A stretch of 8,636 nt of DNA. Origin: Rhizobium sp. (GTDB lineage Bacteria > Pseudomonadota > Alphaproteobacteria > Rhizobiales > Rhizobiaceae). Location of the stretch: NCBI GenBank assembly GCA_003527225.1, contig DPXQ01000041.1, positions 53,977 through 62,612 of the forward strand. Direction: 5' to 3'. Below, in pieces: positions 1-8,180 of this stretch; the stretch's first letter is position 1, and each line of letters starts with the position of its first letter. The position numbers and the translations under genes were made by a program. A model generated the notes under the pieces. The model saw nothing but the letters and a program-made list of their open reading frames with translations. It was not told the DNA's origin and searched no databases.

Positions 1-1019
<1,019 letters not shown>

Positions 1020-1118
1020 GCTCAACAAATCCCGCGTCCGCGGCAAGCGCGGAACAAAAAGTGAATATCGATCTCCCAGTTAGGAGAAATCGCGGGAATA
1101 CGCAAGCCGGTGCAAGAT

Positions 1119-2282
1119 CTACAGCGCGTCGATGTAGCGCCGTTCGTAGCGCAGGCCGAGGCCGGTCAGCAGCTCATAGCCGATCGTGCCGGCGGCCCGC
1201 GCCACCTCGTCGATCGGCATGTTGGCGCCGAACAGTTCGATATAGTCGCCGGCGGCAATGGCGTCTTCGGGCACGTCGGTGACGTCGAAGATGGTCAGAT
1301 CCATGGTCACACGTCCGGCAACCGGCACCTTGTGTCCGGCGATGAAGCCGAAGGCTGGAGGTAGGCCGGCCTCGCGGACCGTGACACCGCTTCCCGACAG
1401 CGAGCGAAGATAGCCATCGGCATAACCGGCCGAGACGATGGCCAGCCGGCTGTCGCGGTTAAGCGTGCAGGTCGCACCATAGCTCACTGTCTGCCCGGCC
1501 TTGGCCTCGCGGATCTGCAAGATCCGTGCCTCTGCGGTCGCGACGGGCAGCATGGGATTGGCGACCCCGTTCAGGGCTTCGCCGCCATAGATCGCAATGC
1601 CCGGCCGGGTAAGGTCGAAATGAAAGTCGGACCCGAGGAAGATTCCAGCAGAGGCTGAAAGGCTTGATTCAATGCCTTCGAAGGCCGCGCTAACCCGCTG
1701 GAAGGCTTCCAGTTGCCGGTGGTTCATCGGCGCGGACGGATCGTCGCCACAGGCGAGGTGGCTGAGCACCAGGACAGGGGAAAGGCTGGCCGGGCGCGAG
1801 ACGTCGTCGGCGAGCGCCAATGCGTCCTCAAGCGGCAGCCCGAGGCGGTTGAAACCCGTATCGACCTGCAGCGCGCAAGGGTGGTCGCCGTGTTCGGCCA
1901 CCACCGCCATCCAGAAGGCGAGCTGTTCCTGGGAGGCGATGACCGGCACGAGATCATGGTCAAAGAACAGCCCCTCGGCACCCGGCCACACGCCCGACAG
2001 CACGAAGATGCGGGCCTCCGGCGCATAGGCGCGCAGCGTCGCGCCTTCGGCAGGCACCGCCACGAAGAAATCCCGGGCTCCCGCATGGTAGAGCGTCTGG
2101 CCGACATCCTCGATGCCGAGACCATAGGCGTCTGCCTTCACGACGGCGGCAGCTCGTGCCGCGCCCGAGCGGCGGGCCATGTCGCGCCAATTGTCGGCGA
2201 GGGCGGCAAGATCGATGGTCAGCCGCAGCGGGGCGGCAAGGAATTCATCGGAAGCGTCGGTAAGATCGAAGACGGCGGACAT
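1119..2282 (-). CDS. alr: Alanine racemase (PLP-dependent)
   Basis: Alr interconverts L- and D-alanine with pyridoxal phosphate, supplying D-alanine for peptidoglycan in the cytoplasm. The 387-residue product has the usual length. The PLP-binding lysine is K49 in VVKADAYGLG. A substrate-contacting arginine is expected at R146 in DTGFNRLG. The second catalytic base is probably Y268 in VSYG. Further conserved pieces are GRVTMDLT at 323-330 and TIGYELLTGL at 366-375. The reading frame stays open for another 900 bases upstream, but that part is antisense to the AraC gene and has no racemase similarity. I therefore place the start at the ATG at 2282 (MSAVFDLTD), shortly before the first beta strand of the barrel. 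No clear Shine-Dalgarno precedes it, so the exact start is less certain than the gene. It is divergent from the AraC gene across 93 bp and upstream of radA. Confidence 0.95.
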   Translation of the reverse strand: MSAVFDLTDASDEFLAAPLRLTIDLAALADNWRDMARRSGAARAAAVVKADAYGLGIEDVGQTLYHAGARDFFVAVPAEGATLRAYAPEARIFVLSGVWPGAEGLFFDHDLVPVIASQEQLAFWMAVVAEHGDHPCALQVDTGFNRLGLPLEDALALADDVSRPASLSPVLVLSHLACGDDPSAPMNHRQLEAFQRVSAAFEGIESSLSASAGIFLGSDFHFDLTRPGIAIYGGEALNGVANPMLPVATAEARILQIREAKAGQTVSYGATCTLNRDSRLAIVSAGYADGYLRSLSGSGVTVREAGLPPAFGFIAGHKVPVAGRVTMDLTIFDVTDVPEDAIAAGDYIELFGANMPIDEVARAAGTIGYELLTGLGLRYERRYIDAL

Positions 2283-2329
2283 TTGAAATCGGGTACCACG
2301 TGTCAGGACAGAACTGCGGCGGACCCTAG

Positions 2330-2345
2330 CACTTTTCTTCAAGAC
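2330..2345 (+). promoter_or_regulatory. Candidate AraC-type operator, copy 1 (upstream of araC gene)
   Basis: The sequence CACTTTTCTTCAAGAC matches CACTTTCGTTCAAGAC at 3235-3250 in 14 of 16 positions. It ends 18 bp before a perfect TATAAT and covers the place where a -35 element should be; the native -35 hexamer there is a poor AAGACT. Relative to a predicted start at 2376 the repeat spans about -46 to -31, a common position for AraC-family activators. It also lies in the alr upstream region, so it could affect alr. Binding is inferred. Confidence 0.5.
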
Positions 2346-2369
2346 TGGAATGCTCGCAGCACCTATAAT
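2341..2369 (+). promoter_or_regulatory. Predicted promoter of the AraC-family gene
   Basis: A perfect -10 hexamer TATAAT is at 2364-2369. Seventeen bases upstream the -35 position reads AAGACT, which matches TTGACA only in the central GAC. A strong -10 with a weak -35 overlapped by a repeated operator-like sequence suggests an activator-dependent promoter. With standard spacing the transcription start is at 2376, which is the A of the gene's ATG. Confidence 0.5.
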
Positions 2370-2375
2370 TCTGCA

Positions 2376-3233
2376 ATGCACAATGTTTCGCAGAGGGACG
2401 CGGCAGACGACATGCCGCTGACGCCGACCGAACGCACCAGCTTCTGGCGCGACGGGCGTTTCGGCGGCATGGAATGTCTGACCGCCAGCTTCCAGACCCA
2501 TGCCTATGCGCCGCATGCCCACGAAACCTTCTCGATCGGCGCGATCGAGAGCGGCAGTCAGATCGCCCGGATCCGCGGCGCCCGCGAGGAGACCGGGCCT
2601 GGCTGCCTCTACCTGATCAATCCCGAGGTCGTGCATGACGGAGCGCCCGGACCGAGCGGCTACCGCTACCGGATGATCTATCCGGACGAGGGGTTGTTTC
2701 GCGACGTGCTGGAGGAGGTGACCGGCAAGGTCTGCCGCTCTACCCCGAGCTTCGCCCACGGACTGGCGCGGGATGCCGAACTCGCCGCGGCTTTCCACCG
2801 CGCCCACCGGGCGCTCGAGGAGAATGTCGGCGCCCTGGAAGCGGAGGAGAGCATGTACAGCGTGCTCTCCGCCCTTTTTCTGCGCCACGGCAGCGAGCAG
2901 CGCAGGCCGATCGAGACGCGCGAGCGCACCGCCGTCTGGCGCGCCCGCGACTATCTTGCCGACCACTTCGCGAGCGATGTCGGTCTTGAGGAACTGGCGG
3001 GCATTGCCGGCCTGTCGCGCGCCCATCTGATCCGCGCCTTCCGCAAGGAATTTCACATCACCCCGCACGCCTTCCTGACCGACATCCGCATCCGGCGGGC
3101 GCGGGCGCTGCTCAGCCTCGGCCGGAGCCCGGCCGACGTCGCCTTTGCCTGCGGCTTTGCCGATCAGGCGCATTTCACCCGCCACTTCAAGGCGCGCGTC
3201 GGCATCACGCCGGGTCAGTTTCGCAAAGGCTGA
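2376..3233 (+). CDS. AraC-family transcriptional regulator, cupin sensor domain plus AraC HTH
   Basis: The product is a 285-residue DNA-binding regulator of the usual AraC length. The N-terminal half is an AraC-type cupin sensor, with PHAHETFSIGAIESG at about 46-60 and the CLYLINPEVVHDG stretch at 77-89. The C-terminal half has two helix-turn-helix motifs, GLEELAGIAGLSRAHLIRAF at 203-222 and PADVAFACGFADQAHFTRHF at 252-271, ending in the typical GITPGQFRKG. The frame is open far upstream across alr in antisense, but family similarity begins only near here. The ATG at 2376 sits exactly where the TATAAT promoter would start transcription, and no Shine-Dalgarno precedes it. A second in-frame ATG at 2412 (273 residues) has only a distant purine run. 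The gene runs ahead of azlC on the same strand, and a 16-bp repeat is shared between both upstream regions, so it probably controls azlCD and itself. The ligand is unknown; a branched-chain or other neutral amino acid is a guess from context. Confidence 0.92.
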   Translation: MHNVSQRDAADDMPLTPTERTSFWRDGRFGGMECLTASFQTHAYAPHAHETFSIGAIESGSQIARIRGAREETGPGCLYLINPEVVHDGAPGPSGYRYRMIYPDEGLFRDVLEEVTGKVCRSTPSFAHGLARDAELAAAFHRAHRALEENVGALEAEESMYSVLSALFLRHGSEQRRPIETRERTAVWRARDYLADHFASDVGLEELAGIAGLSRAHLIRAFRKEFHITPHAFLTDIRIRRARALLSLGRSPADVAFACGFADQAHFTRHFKARVGITPGQFRKG

Positions 3234-3234
3234 T

Positions 3235-3250
3235 CACTTTCGTTCAAGAC
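3235..3250 (+). promoter_or_regulatory. Candidate AraC-type operator, copy 2 (upstream of azlC)
   Basis: CACTTTCGTTCAAGAC begins two bases after the regulator's stop codon and matches copy 1 at 2330-2345 in 14 of 16 positions, in the same orientation relative to the downstream gene. Eighteen bases further on is TAGAAG (3269-3274), matching TATAAT in four of six positions, so the geometry of the araC promoter is reproduced exactly. Function as an operator is inferred. Confidence 0.5.
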
Positions 3251-3292
3251 CCTCCACTGCGTCGCCCGTAGAAGGCGGCTCACAGGTCTTGA
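3244..3292. repeat. Inverted repeat TCAAGACC / GGTCTTGA before azlC
   Basis: The perfect 8-bp arms are at 3244-3251 and 3285-3292, separated by 33 bp. The left arm is the core of operator copy 2. The right arm lies just before the azlC Shine-Dalgarno and downstream of the predicted transcription start. The spacing would allow two regulator molecules to bind, possibly with looping or roadblock repression. The arms are too far apart for a tight RNA hairpin. Confidence 0.55.
3246..3274 (+). promoter_or_regulatory. Possible azlCD promoter
   Basis: The -10-like TAGAAG is at 3269-3274, and 17 bp upstream the -35 position holds AAGACC, almost the same as the AAGACT at the araC promoter. On its own it is a weak sigma-70 promoter; the call rests on the matching layout with the araC promoter. 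The predicted start near 3281 would leave a leader of about 25 bases before the ATG at 3306. Confidence 0.35.
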
Positions 3293-3293
3293 T

Positions 3294-3298
3294 AGGGA
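3294..3298 (+). promoter_or_regulatory. Ribosome binding site deciding the azlC start
   Basis: AGGGA lies seven bases before the ATG at 3306 but only one base before the in-frame ATG at 3300. Normal spacing therefore favours 3306 as the true start. Confidence 0.6.
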
Positions 3299-3305
3299 AA
3301 TGGAA

Positions 3306-4010
3306 ATGCCGACAGAACGCTCATCCGTGCAGGAATTTCTCGAAGGGGTTCGGCGCATGGCGCCGCTCATCATCGCCGTGCTTCCGGTCGGCATGGTGTT
3401 CGGCGCGGTCGCCGCGACCAAGGGCCTGTCGACGCTCGAAATTGCCCTGATGAGCGCGCTCGTCTTCGCCGGCGGTTCGCAGTTCGTCGCCATGGACATC
3501 TGGACCCATCCGGCGAGCTGGACGGCCGTCGGCTTCGCCGCGCTTCTGGTCAATGTCCGCCATGTGCTGATGGGCGCTTCGATCGCCGGCAGGATGCAGG
3601 CCTTCAGCGGGTTCCAGAAGAGGGTCTCGCTGCTCTTTCTTGCCGACGAGATCTGGGCGATGTCGGAGTTCCGCGCCCGAGAAGCGCGGCTGACGCCAGC
3701 CTGGTACGCCGGCGTCGTCGGGCCGTTCTATCTCTCCTGGGTTGTCGCCAGCATCTTAGGCGGCCTTCTTGGCGGCTTCGTTGGAAATCCCGCGGTGATC
3801 GGCCTCGACTTTGCCTTTCCCGCCGTCTTCATCGTACTGGTCACCGGTTTCTGGAAGGGCAGGGAGACCGGCATCGTGCTCATCGCCAGTGCGCTGAGCG
3901 CGCTGGCCGTCCATCACTTCGTGCCCGGTGTCTGGTACATCGCAGCCGGTGCGGCCGGTGGCCTGCTGGCGGCCGCCTTCAGCAACGCGGCGGAGGGAGA
4001 CGCCCGATGA
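3306..4010 (+). CDS. azlC: AzlC family amino-acid exporter, large subunit
   Basis: AzlC is the large membrane subunit of the AzlCD/YgaZH exporters, which remove branched-chain amino acids (and 4-azaleucine in Bacillus subtilis; valine through YgaZH in E. coli). The 234-residue product is of normal family length and mostly hydrophobic. Family landmarks are the PVGMVFGAVA helix at 27-36, LVFAGGSQFVAMD at 52-64, LLVNVRHVLMG at 80-90 and the loop FLADEIWAMSEF at 111-122. Three or four hydrophobic segments follow, from about 136 to 226. The ATG at 3306 is chosen over 3300 because of AGGGA spacing. The stop codon overlaps the azlD start by four bases (ATGA), indicating translational coupling. The actual substrate is not shown by the sequence. 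Confidence 0.93.
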   Translation: MPTERSSVQEFLEGVRRMAPLIIAVLPVGMVFGAVAATKGLSTLEIALMSALVFAGGSQFVAMDIWTHPASWTAVGFAALLVNVRHVLMGASIAGRMQAFSGFQKRVSLLFLADEIWAMSEFRAREARLTPAWYAGVVGPFYLSWVVASILGGLLGGFVGNPAVIGLDFAFPAVFIVLVTGFWKGRETGIVLIASALSALAVHHFVPGVWYIAAGAAGGLLAAAFSNAAEGDAR

Positions 4011-4309
4011 GCCTCGATCTGGCAACGCTTGGCGCCATCCTTGCCATGGCCGGCGCCACCGTGATGACCCGGCTGGCCGGGCTGGTCGTTCTGAAGTTCG
4101 CGGCGCTGACGCCCCCCGCAAGGCGGATGCTGGACGCCATACCGCCGGCGGTGATGGTGGCCGTCGTCACGCCAACGGCGCTCGCGACCGGCCCCGCCGA
4201 GAGCCTGGCCTGTGCGGTGACAGCCGTGGCTGCCCTCAGATTGCCGATGCTTGCGGCGGCCACGGCGGGTGTGGTGACGGTTGCCCTGCTGCGCCTCGCC
4301 GGCCTCTGA
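4007..4309 (+). CDS. azlD: AzlD family amino-acid exporter, small subunit
   Basis: AzlD is the small partner of AzlC in the inner-membrane export complex. The product has 100 residues, the usual size, with three or four short hydrophobic segments at about 7-31, 45-62, 67-80 and 82-98. The family-typical basic stretch ALTPPARRMLDAIPPAVM (33-50) follows the first segment, including TR at 21-22. It overlaps azlC in an ATGA junction. GGAGGGA at 3992-3998 is a strong Shine-Dalgarno with 8-base spacing. Its stop is only 10 bp from the dnaB stop on the other strand, with no visible terminator in that space. Confidence 0.9.
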   Translation: MSLDLATLGAILAMAGATVMTRLAGLVVLKFAALTPPARRMLDAIPPAVMVAVVTPTALATGPAESLACAVTAVAALRLPMLAAATAGVVTVALLRLAGL

Positions 4310-4319
4310 AGAACCGCGC

Positions 4320-5816
<1,497 letters not shown>

Positions 5817-6087
5817 CGCGGGCTACCGTCTTTTCTTCTCGTGGCTGTCTGTCGTGGTCGCCTATGGATTTGGCGGCTGGACCGAAGCGAGTCAACTTCA
5901 ATCGAACTGCTGCGACTTGTCCCCTTCTATCCACAGGCGGATCGAAAGAAAGGTCGCGTCGGCGGCGAAAAACGCTTGCGTTCCCTGTGACCCGACCGAA
6001 TCGGCGACACGACAACCATGATAGCGCAAAGCGGGCGGAGTGTGGCGTGCGCGCCGGTGCCGGCGGGGCACGGGGTGAAGCGGCCGC
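5817..6087. other. Gene-free region upstream of dnaB with a DnaA-box-like site
   Basis: I see no convincing gene here; short open frames are arginine-rich and lack homology or ribosome sites. It should contain the dnaB promoter. The best -35-like element in the dnaB direction is TTGACT at 5895-5890, but the -10 positions 17-18 bp on (CAAATC/AAATCC) are poor. CTATCCACA at 5927-5935 matches the DnaA box TTATCCACA in 8 of 9 positions. GANTC sites, the CcrM methylation target in alphaproteobacteria, are at 5889-5893 (overlapping the TTGACT) and 5998-6002. GANTC sites also occur elsewhere in the window, so these alone prove nothing. Confidence 0.4.
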
Positions 6088-6119
6088 AAACGAAAACGCC
6101 CGGGCGAAAGGCCCGGGCG
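6088..6119 (-). terminator. Intrinsic terminator after rplI
   Basis: A perfect 9-bp GC stem is formed by CGCCCGGGC (6097-6105) and GCCCGGGCG (6111-6119) with a five-base loop. In the minus-strand transcript it is followed directly by TTTTCGTTT. It begins 25 bases after the rplI stop and should end the rpsF-rpsR-DUF2232-rplI transcript, separating it from dnaB. Confidence 0.9.
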
Positions 6120-6143
6120 CGCTCGTCAGCCTTGGCTGATGTC

Positions 6144-6713
6144 TTATTCTTCGTCGCGGTCGGCTTCCGGATCGAAGAAGTCTTCCGGACGAAGCGCGTC
6201 TTCGTCAACGCCGTAGATGGCGTCGGCCGAGGTGAGGCTTTCGCCCTTGGCCTGGCGCTCGGCTTCTTCGGCGGAACGAGCAACGTTCAGCTCGACCGAG
6301 ATTTCGACTTCGGAATGCAGGTGGATGACCACCTTGTGCAGGCCGATCGTCTTGATCGGGGTGTTCAGCTCGACCTGGTTGCGGCCGATGGTGAAGCCTT
6401 CGGTGCCGAGAATTTCGACGACGTCACGGGCGGCGACCGAACCGTAGAGCTGACCGGTTTCGCCAGCCGAGCGGACGACGATGAAGGACTTGGCGTCGAG
6501 AACGTCGGCAACCTTCTGGGCTTCCGACTTGCGCTCGAGGTTGCGGGCTTCGAGCGTGGCGCGCTCGGCTTCGAAACGGGCCTTGTTGGCGGCGTTGGCG
6601 CGCAGTGCTTTGCCGAGCGGCAGGAGGTAGTTACGAGCGAAGCCGTCACGAACCTTTACGGTTTCGCCCATCTGGCCGAGCTTGGAGATGCGTTCAAGAA
6701 GAATGACTTCCAT
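6144..6713 (-). CDS. rplI: 50S ribosomal protein L9
   Basis: L9 binds 23S rRNA at the base of the L1 stalk and supports reading-frame fidelity. The N-terminal domain is canonical ([17 protein letters not shown], then [14 protein letters not shown] at 23-36). A long connecting helix spans about 42-75, and the C-terminal domain contains [10 protein letters not shown] at 84-93. At 189 residues it is about 40 longer than the 149-residue E. coli protein. The extra tail at about 150-189 is acidic, ending [12 protein letters not shown], and is likely disordered; extended L9 is common in rhizobia. AAGGA lies 8 bases before the ATG. The gene is last in the ribosomal operon, 24 bp after the DUF2232 gene, and is followed by a strong terminator. 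Confidence 0.97.
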   Translation of the reverse strand: MEVILLERISKLGQMGETVKVRDGFARNYLLPLGKALRANAANKARFEAERATLEARNLERKSEAQKVADVLDAKSFIVVRSAGETGQLYGSVAARDVVEILGTEGFTIGRNQVELNTPIKTIGLHKVVIHLHSEVEISVELNVARSAEEAERQAKGESLTSADAIYGVDEDALRPEDFFDPEADRDEE

Positions 6714-6737
6714 CTTTCTGTTCCTTTCAGTTTGCGT

Positions 6738-7709
6738 TCAAGATCTGGAATTGTCGGAGCCGGTCTTGCGAACCGGGGTCAGGGCCACGGTCCGCCGCGT
6801 ATCGGCAAGCCCGAGGACAAGAATGAGAAAGGCCGGCAGGATCATCGGCGCGGAAATATAGGCGAGCACCAGCACCGGCGCCCGCCAGTCCTTGCCGCGC
6901 GTGCGCAAATGCAGCGAACCGAAGCCGGCGAGCAGGAAGCCCGCGCCGAAGGTGCCGCAGATGGTGGCGCCGATCAGCGCCGGGACGCCGCCGACAAAGC
7001 AGGCGATGATGCCGGCGAGGAAGACGAAGCTGGCGTTGCGGTTCATCCGGAGCGAGGAGGGCAGATCCTCGCGCGGCCTCAGCGCCCGCCCGGAAGTGCT
7101 GACGATGCGCATGGCAATGTAATAGGCGGCGAACAGCATCAGCACCCACATGCCGCCCTGCACGATCGGCAGCATCAGCACCATCATGCGCTTGATCTGG
7201 TCGATCGAGGCCGGGTCGGCGGCCATGGCCGGATCGCGCTCGGCGACGGAGCTGACGAGCAGGTCGACCATCTGGCCGGTCAGTTCCGGTCCGTAGCCGA
7301 TCATGACGCCGAGGAAGATCACGGCGAGCGACACCAGTGCGCACAGATGCAGAAGGATGTCCGACAGCGGATACCAGGCCATCAGGTCGTCCGGGCCGCC
7401 GATCTCGGAGGCGGGGCGGGCGAGGTTGGCAAGATGGCTGAGCCAGCCGGCCGGCAGCAAGGTGAAGATCGCCATGGCCAGCGCAAACATCGGCGAGACG
7501 AAGACGGCGCCGAGCGCCGCGGCCGTCGCGACCGCGGCAATCGCCGCGGCATTGCCCCAGCCGAGGCCGACGATCAGCACGGGCAGGGCGGAAGCGGCAT
7601 AGAGAATGGAGGAAAAGGACGGCTGCGCGTTCGCGCCCAGCACCAGCAGGGCGGCGGTGATACCGGCGATCACGCCGATCAACAGCAATTGTCCGTTCAC
7701 TTGTTTCAC
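6738..7709 (-). CDS. DUF2232 family multi-pass inner-membrane protein
   Basis: This 323-residue protein of unknown function has about eight or nine hydrophobic segments, at roughly 7-25, 36-52, 54-72, 74-92, 118-138, 177-200, 227-243, 245-265 and 278-302. A polar stretch at 204-226 and a polar C-terminus (303-323) should face the cytoplasm or periplasm. The N-terminus (MKQVNGQLLLIGVIAGITAALLV-like) and the location between rpsR and rplI match the DUF2232 family of Rhizobiales. Translation starts at GTG (7709), with AGGA eight bases upstream supporting it; a second GTG is codon 4. It is separated from rpsR by a 198-bp structured gap and from rplI by 24 bp, so it probably shares the ribosomal transcript. 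A competing frame over the same DNA is an arginine-rich shadow without membrane segments. I cannot assign a substrate or role. Confidence 0.88.
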   Translation of the reverse strand: MKQVNGQLLLIGVIAGITAALLVLGANAQPSFSSILYAASALPVLIVGLGWGNAAAIAAVATAAALGAVFVSPMFALAMAIFTLLPAGWLSHLANLARPASEIGGPDDLMAWYPLSDILLHLCALVSLAVIFLGVMIGYGPELTGQMVDLLVSSVAERDPAMAADPASIDQIKRMMVLMLPIVQGGMWVLMLFAAYYIAMRIVSTSGRALRPREDLPSSLRMNRNASFVFLAGIIACFVGGVPALIGATICGTFGAGFLLAGFGSLHLRTRGKDWRAPVLVLAYISAPMILPAFLILVLGLADTRRTVALTPVRKTGSDNSRS

Positions 7710-7738
7710 GTTCGCTGTCCTGCCGTTTCAAGCAGTTA

Positions 7739-7775
7739 GGGGAAAAACCGGAATCGAACTCCGAACTTCGTCCCC
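7739..7775 (-). promoter_or_regulatory. Nested hairpin in the leader of the DUF2232 gene
   Basis: In the minus-strand RNA an outer stem GGGGA/UCCCC (7775-7771 with 7743-7739) encloses an inner stem UCGGA/UCCGG (7764-7760 with 7752-7748, one G-U pair) with a 7-base loop. The inner stem pairs better as minus-strand RNA, because the G-U becomes C-A on the plus strand. It lies 29 bases before the GTG start. There is no U-run, so it is not an ordinary terminator; a translational or RNA-stability role is possible. Confidence 0.35.
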
Positions 7776-7871
7776 AACATGGGATTTTACCTGAGGTCGT
7801 TCATGCTTCGCGTGAAGCGTCGAGCCGGCCACAAGGCATGGGTTCCGATCCGCGCCCAACGCGGAAGGGAT

Positions 7872-7899
7872 GAAGCCCGCCGGCGAACCGGCAGGCTTC
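7872..7899 (-). promoter_or_regulatory. Long hairpin just after rpsR, possible attenuator or weak terminator
   Basis: GAAGCC-C-GCCGG (7872-7883) pairs with CCGGC-A-GGCTTC (7888-7899), giving 11 bp with one mismatch and a TTCG loop in the minus-strand RNA. It starts 8 bases after the rpsR stop. The bases that follow (ATCCCTTCC) are only mildly pyrimidine-rich and lack a U-tract, so partial termination or 3'-end protection of the rpsF-rpsR message is more likely than full termination. Confidence 0.55.
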
Positions 7900-7907
7900 G
7901 GATCAGA

Positions 7908-8156
7908 TTACGCTACGACGTAGGGCAGCAGGCCGAGGAAGCGGGCGCGCTTGATGGCCTGGGCCAGTTCGCGCTGCTTCTTCTGGGAAACGGCCGTGAT
8001 ACGGGACGGAACGATCTTGCCGCGCTCGGAAATGTAGCGCTGCAGGAGACGGACGTCCTTGTAGTCGATCTTCGGAGCGTTTGCGCCCGAGAAGGGGCAG
8101 GTCTTGCGACGACGATGGAACGGGCGGCGTGCCGGAGCAGAGGATGCATCAGCCAT
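7908..8156 (-). CDS. rpsR: 30S ribosomal protein S18
   Basis: S18 pairs with S6 on the platform of the small subunit and contacts 16S rRNA. The 82-residue product is of normal length for alphaproteobacteria. It has a basic N-terminus ([15 protein letters not shown] at 10-24) and the conserved [19 protein letters not shown] at 30-48, followed by [20 protein letters not shown] and ending [14 protein letters not shown] lies eight bases before the ATG, supporting the start. It is 24 bp after rpsF on the same transcript. A long hairpin follows the stop. Confidence 0.98.
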   Translation of the reverse strand: MADASSAPARRPFHRRRKTCPFSGANAPKIDYKDVRLLQRYISERGKIVPSRITAVSQKKQRELAQAIKRARFLGLLPYVVA

Positions 8157-8180
8157 TGTGTTTTCTCCTTGTGCTCGAAA

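Noticed and set aside
1037..1053. Hairpin TCCGCG/CGCGGA between alr and radA
   Set aside because: Only 6 bp and no U-run after it in the alr-radA direction, so a terminator call is not supported.
2292..2302. Overlapping palindromes GGTACC and CACGTG near the alr start
   Set aside because: Six-base palindromes are expected by chance, and I cannot link them to a known bacterial regulator here.
1713..2375. N-terminal extension of the AraC frame, antisense to alr
   Set aside because: No family similarity, and it covers the catalytic core of alr. The AraC product has full family length when started at 2376.
2283..3185. N-terminal extension of the alr frame, antisense to the AraC gene
   Set aside because: It would add 301 residues to an enzyme of normal length and runs antisense to clear HTH motifs; it is a high-GC artefact.
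5864..6139. A 91-residue plus-strand open frame upstream of dnaB
   Set aside because: No ribosome site, Arg/Ala-rich composition, and it runs through the rplI terminator hairpin.
6727..7731. A 334-residue minus-strand frame overlapping the DUF2232 gene
   Set aside because: It is Arg/Pro-rich with no membrane or domain pattern. The frame at 6738-7709 has a ribosome site, a membrane pattern and conserved position.
6018..7739. A 573-residue plus-strand open frame antisense to rplI and the DUF2232 gene
   Set aside because: It crosses a terminator and two real genes, its second half is low-complexity Gly/Asp/Arg/Gln/His, and no ribosome site or domain is evident.
7739..7775. tRNA T-arm-like sequence (GTTCGATTCC on the minus strand)
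   Set aside because: In the standard T-arm register the stem has mismatches, and no acceptor 5' half, anticodon arm or D arm can be placed, so it is not a tRNA or an obvious tRNA fragment.
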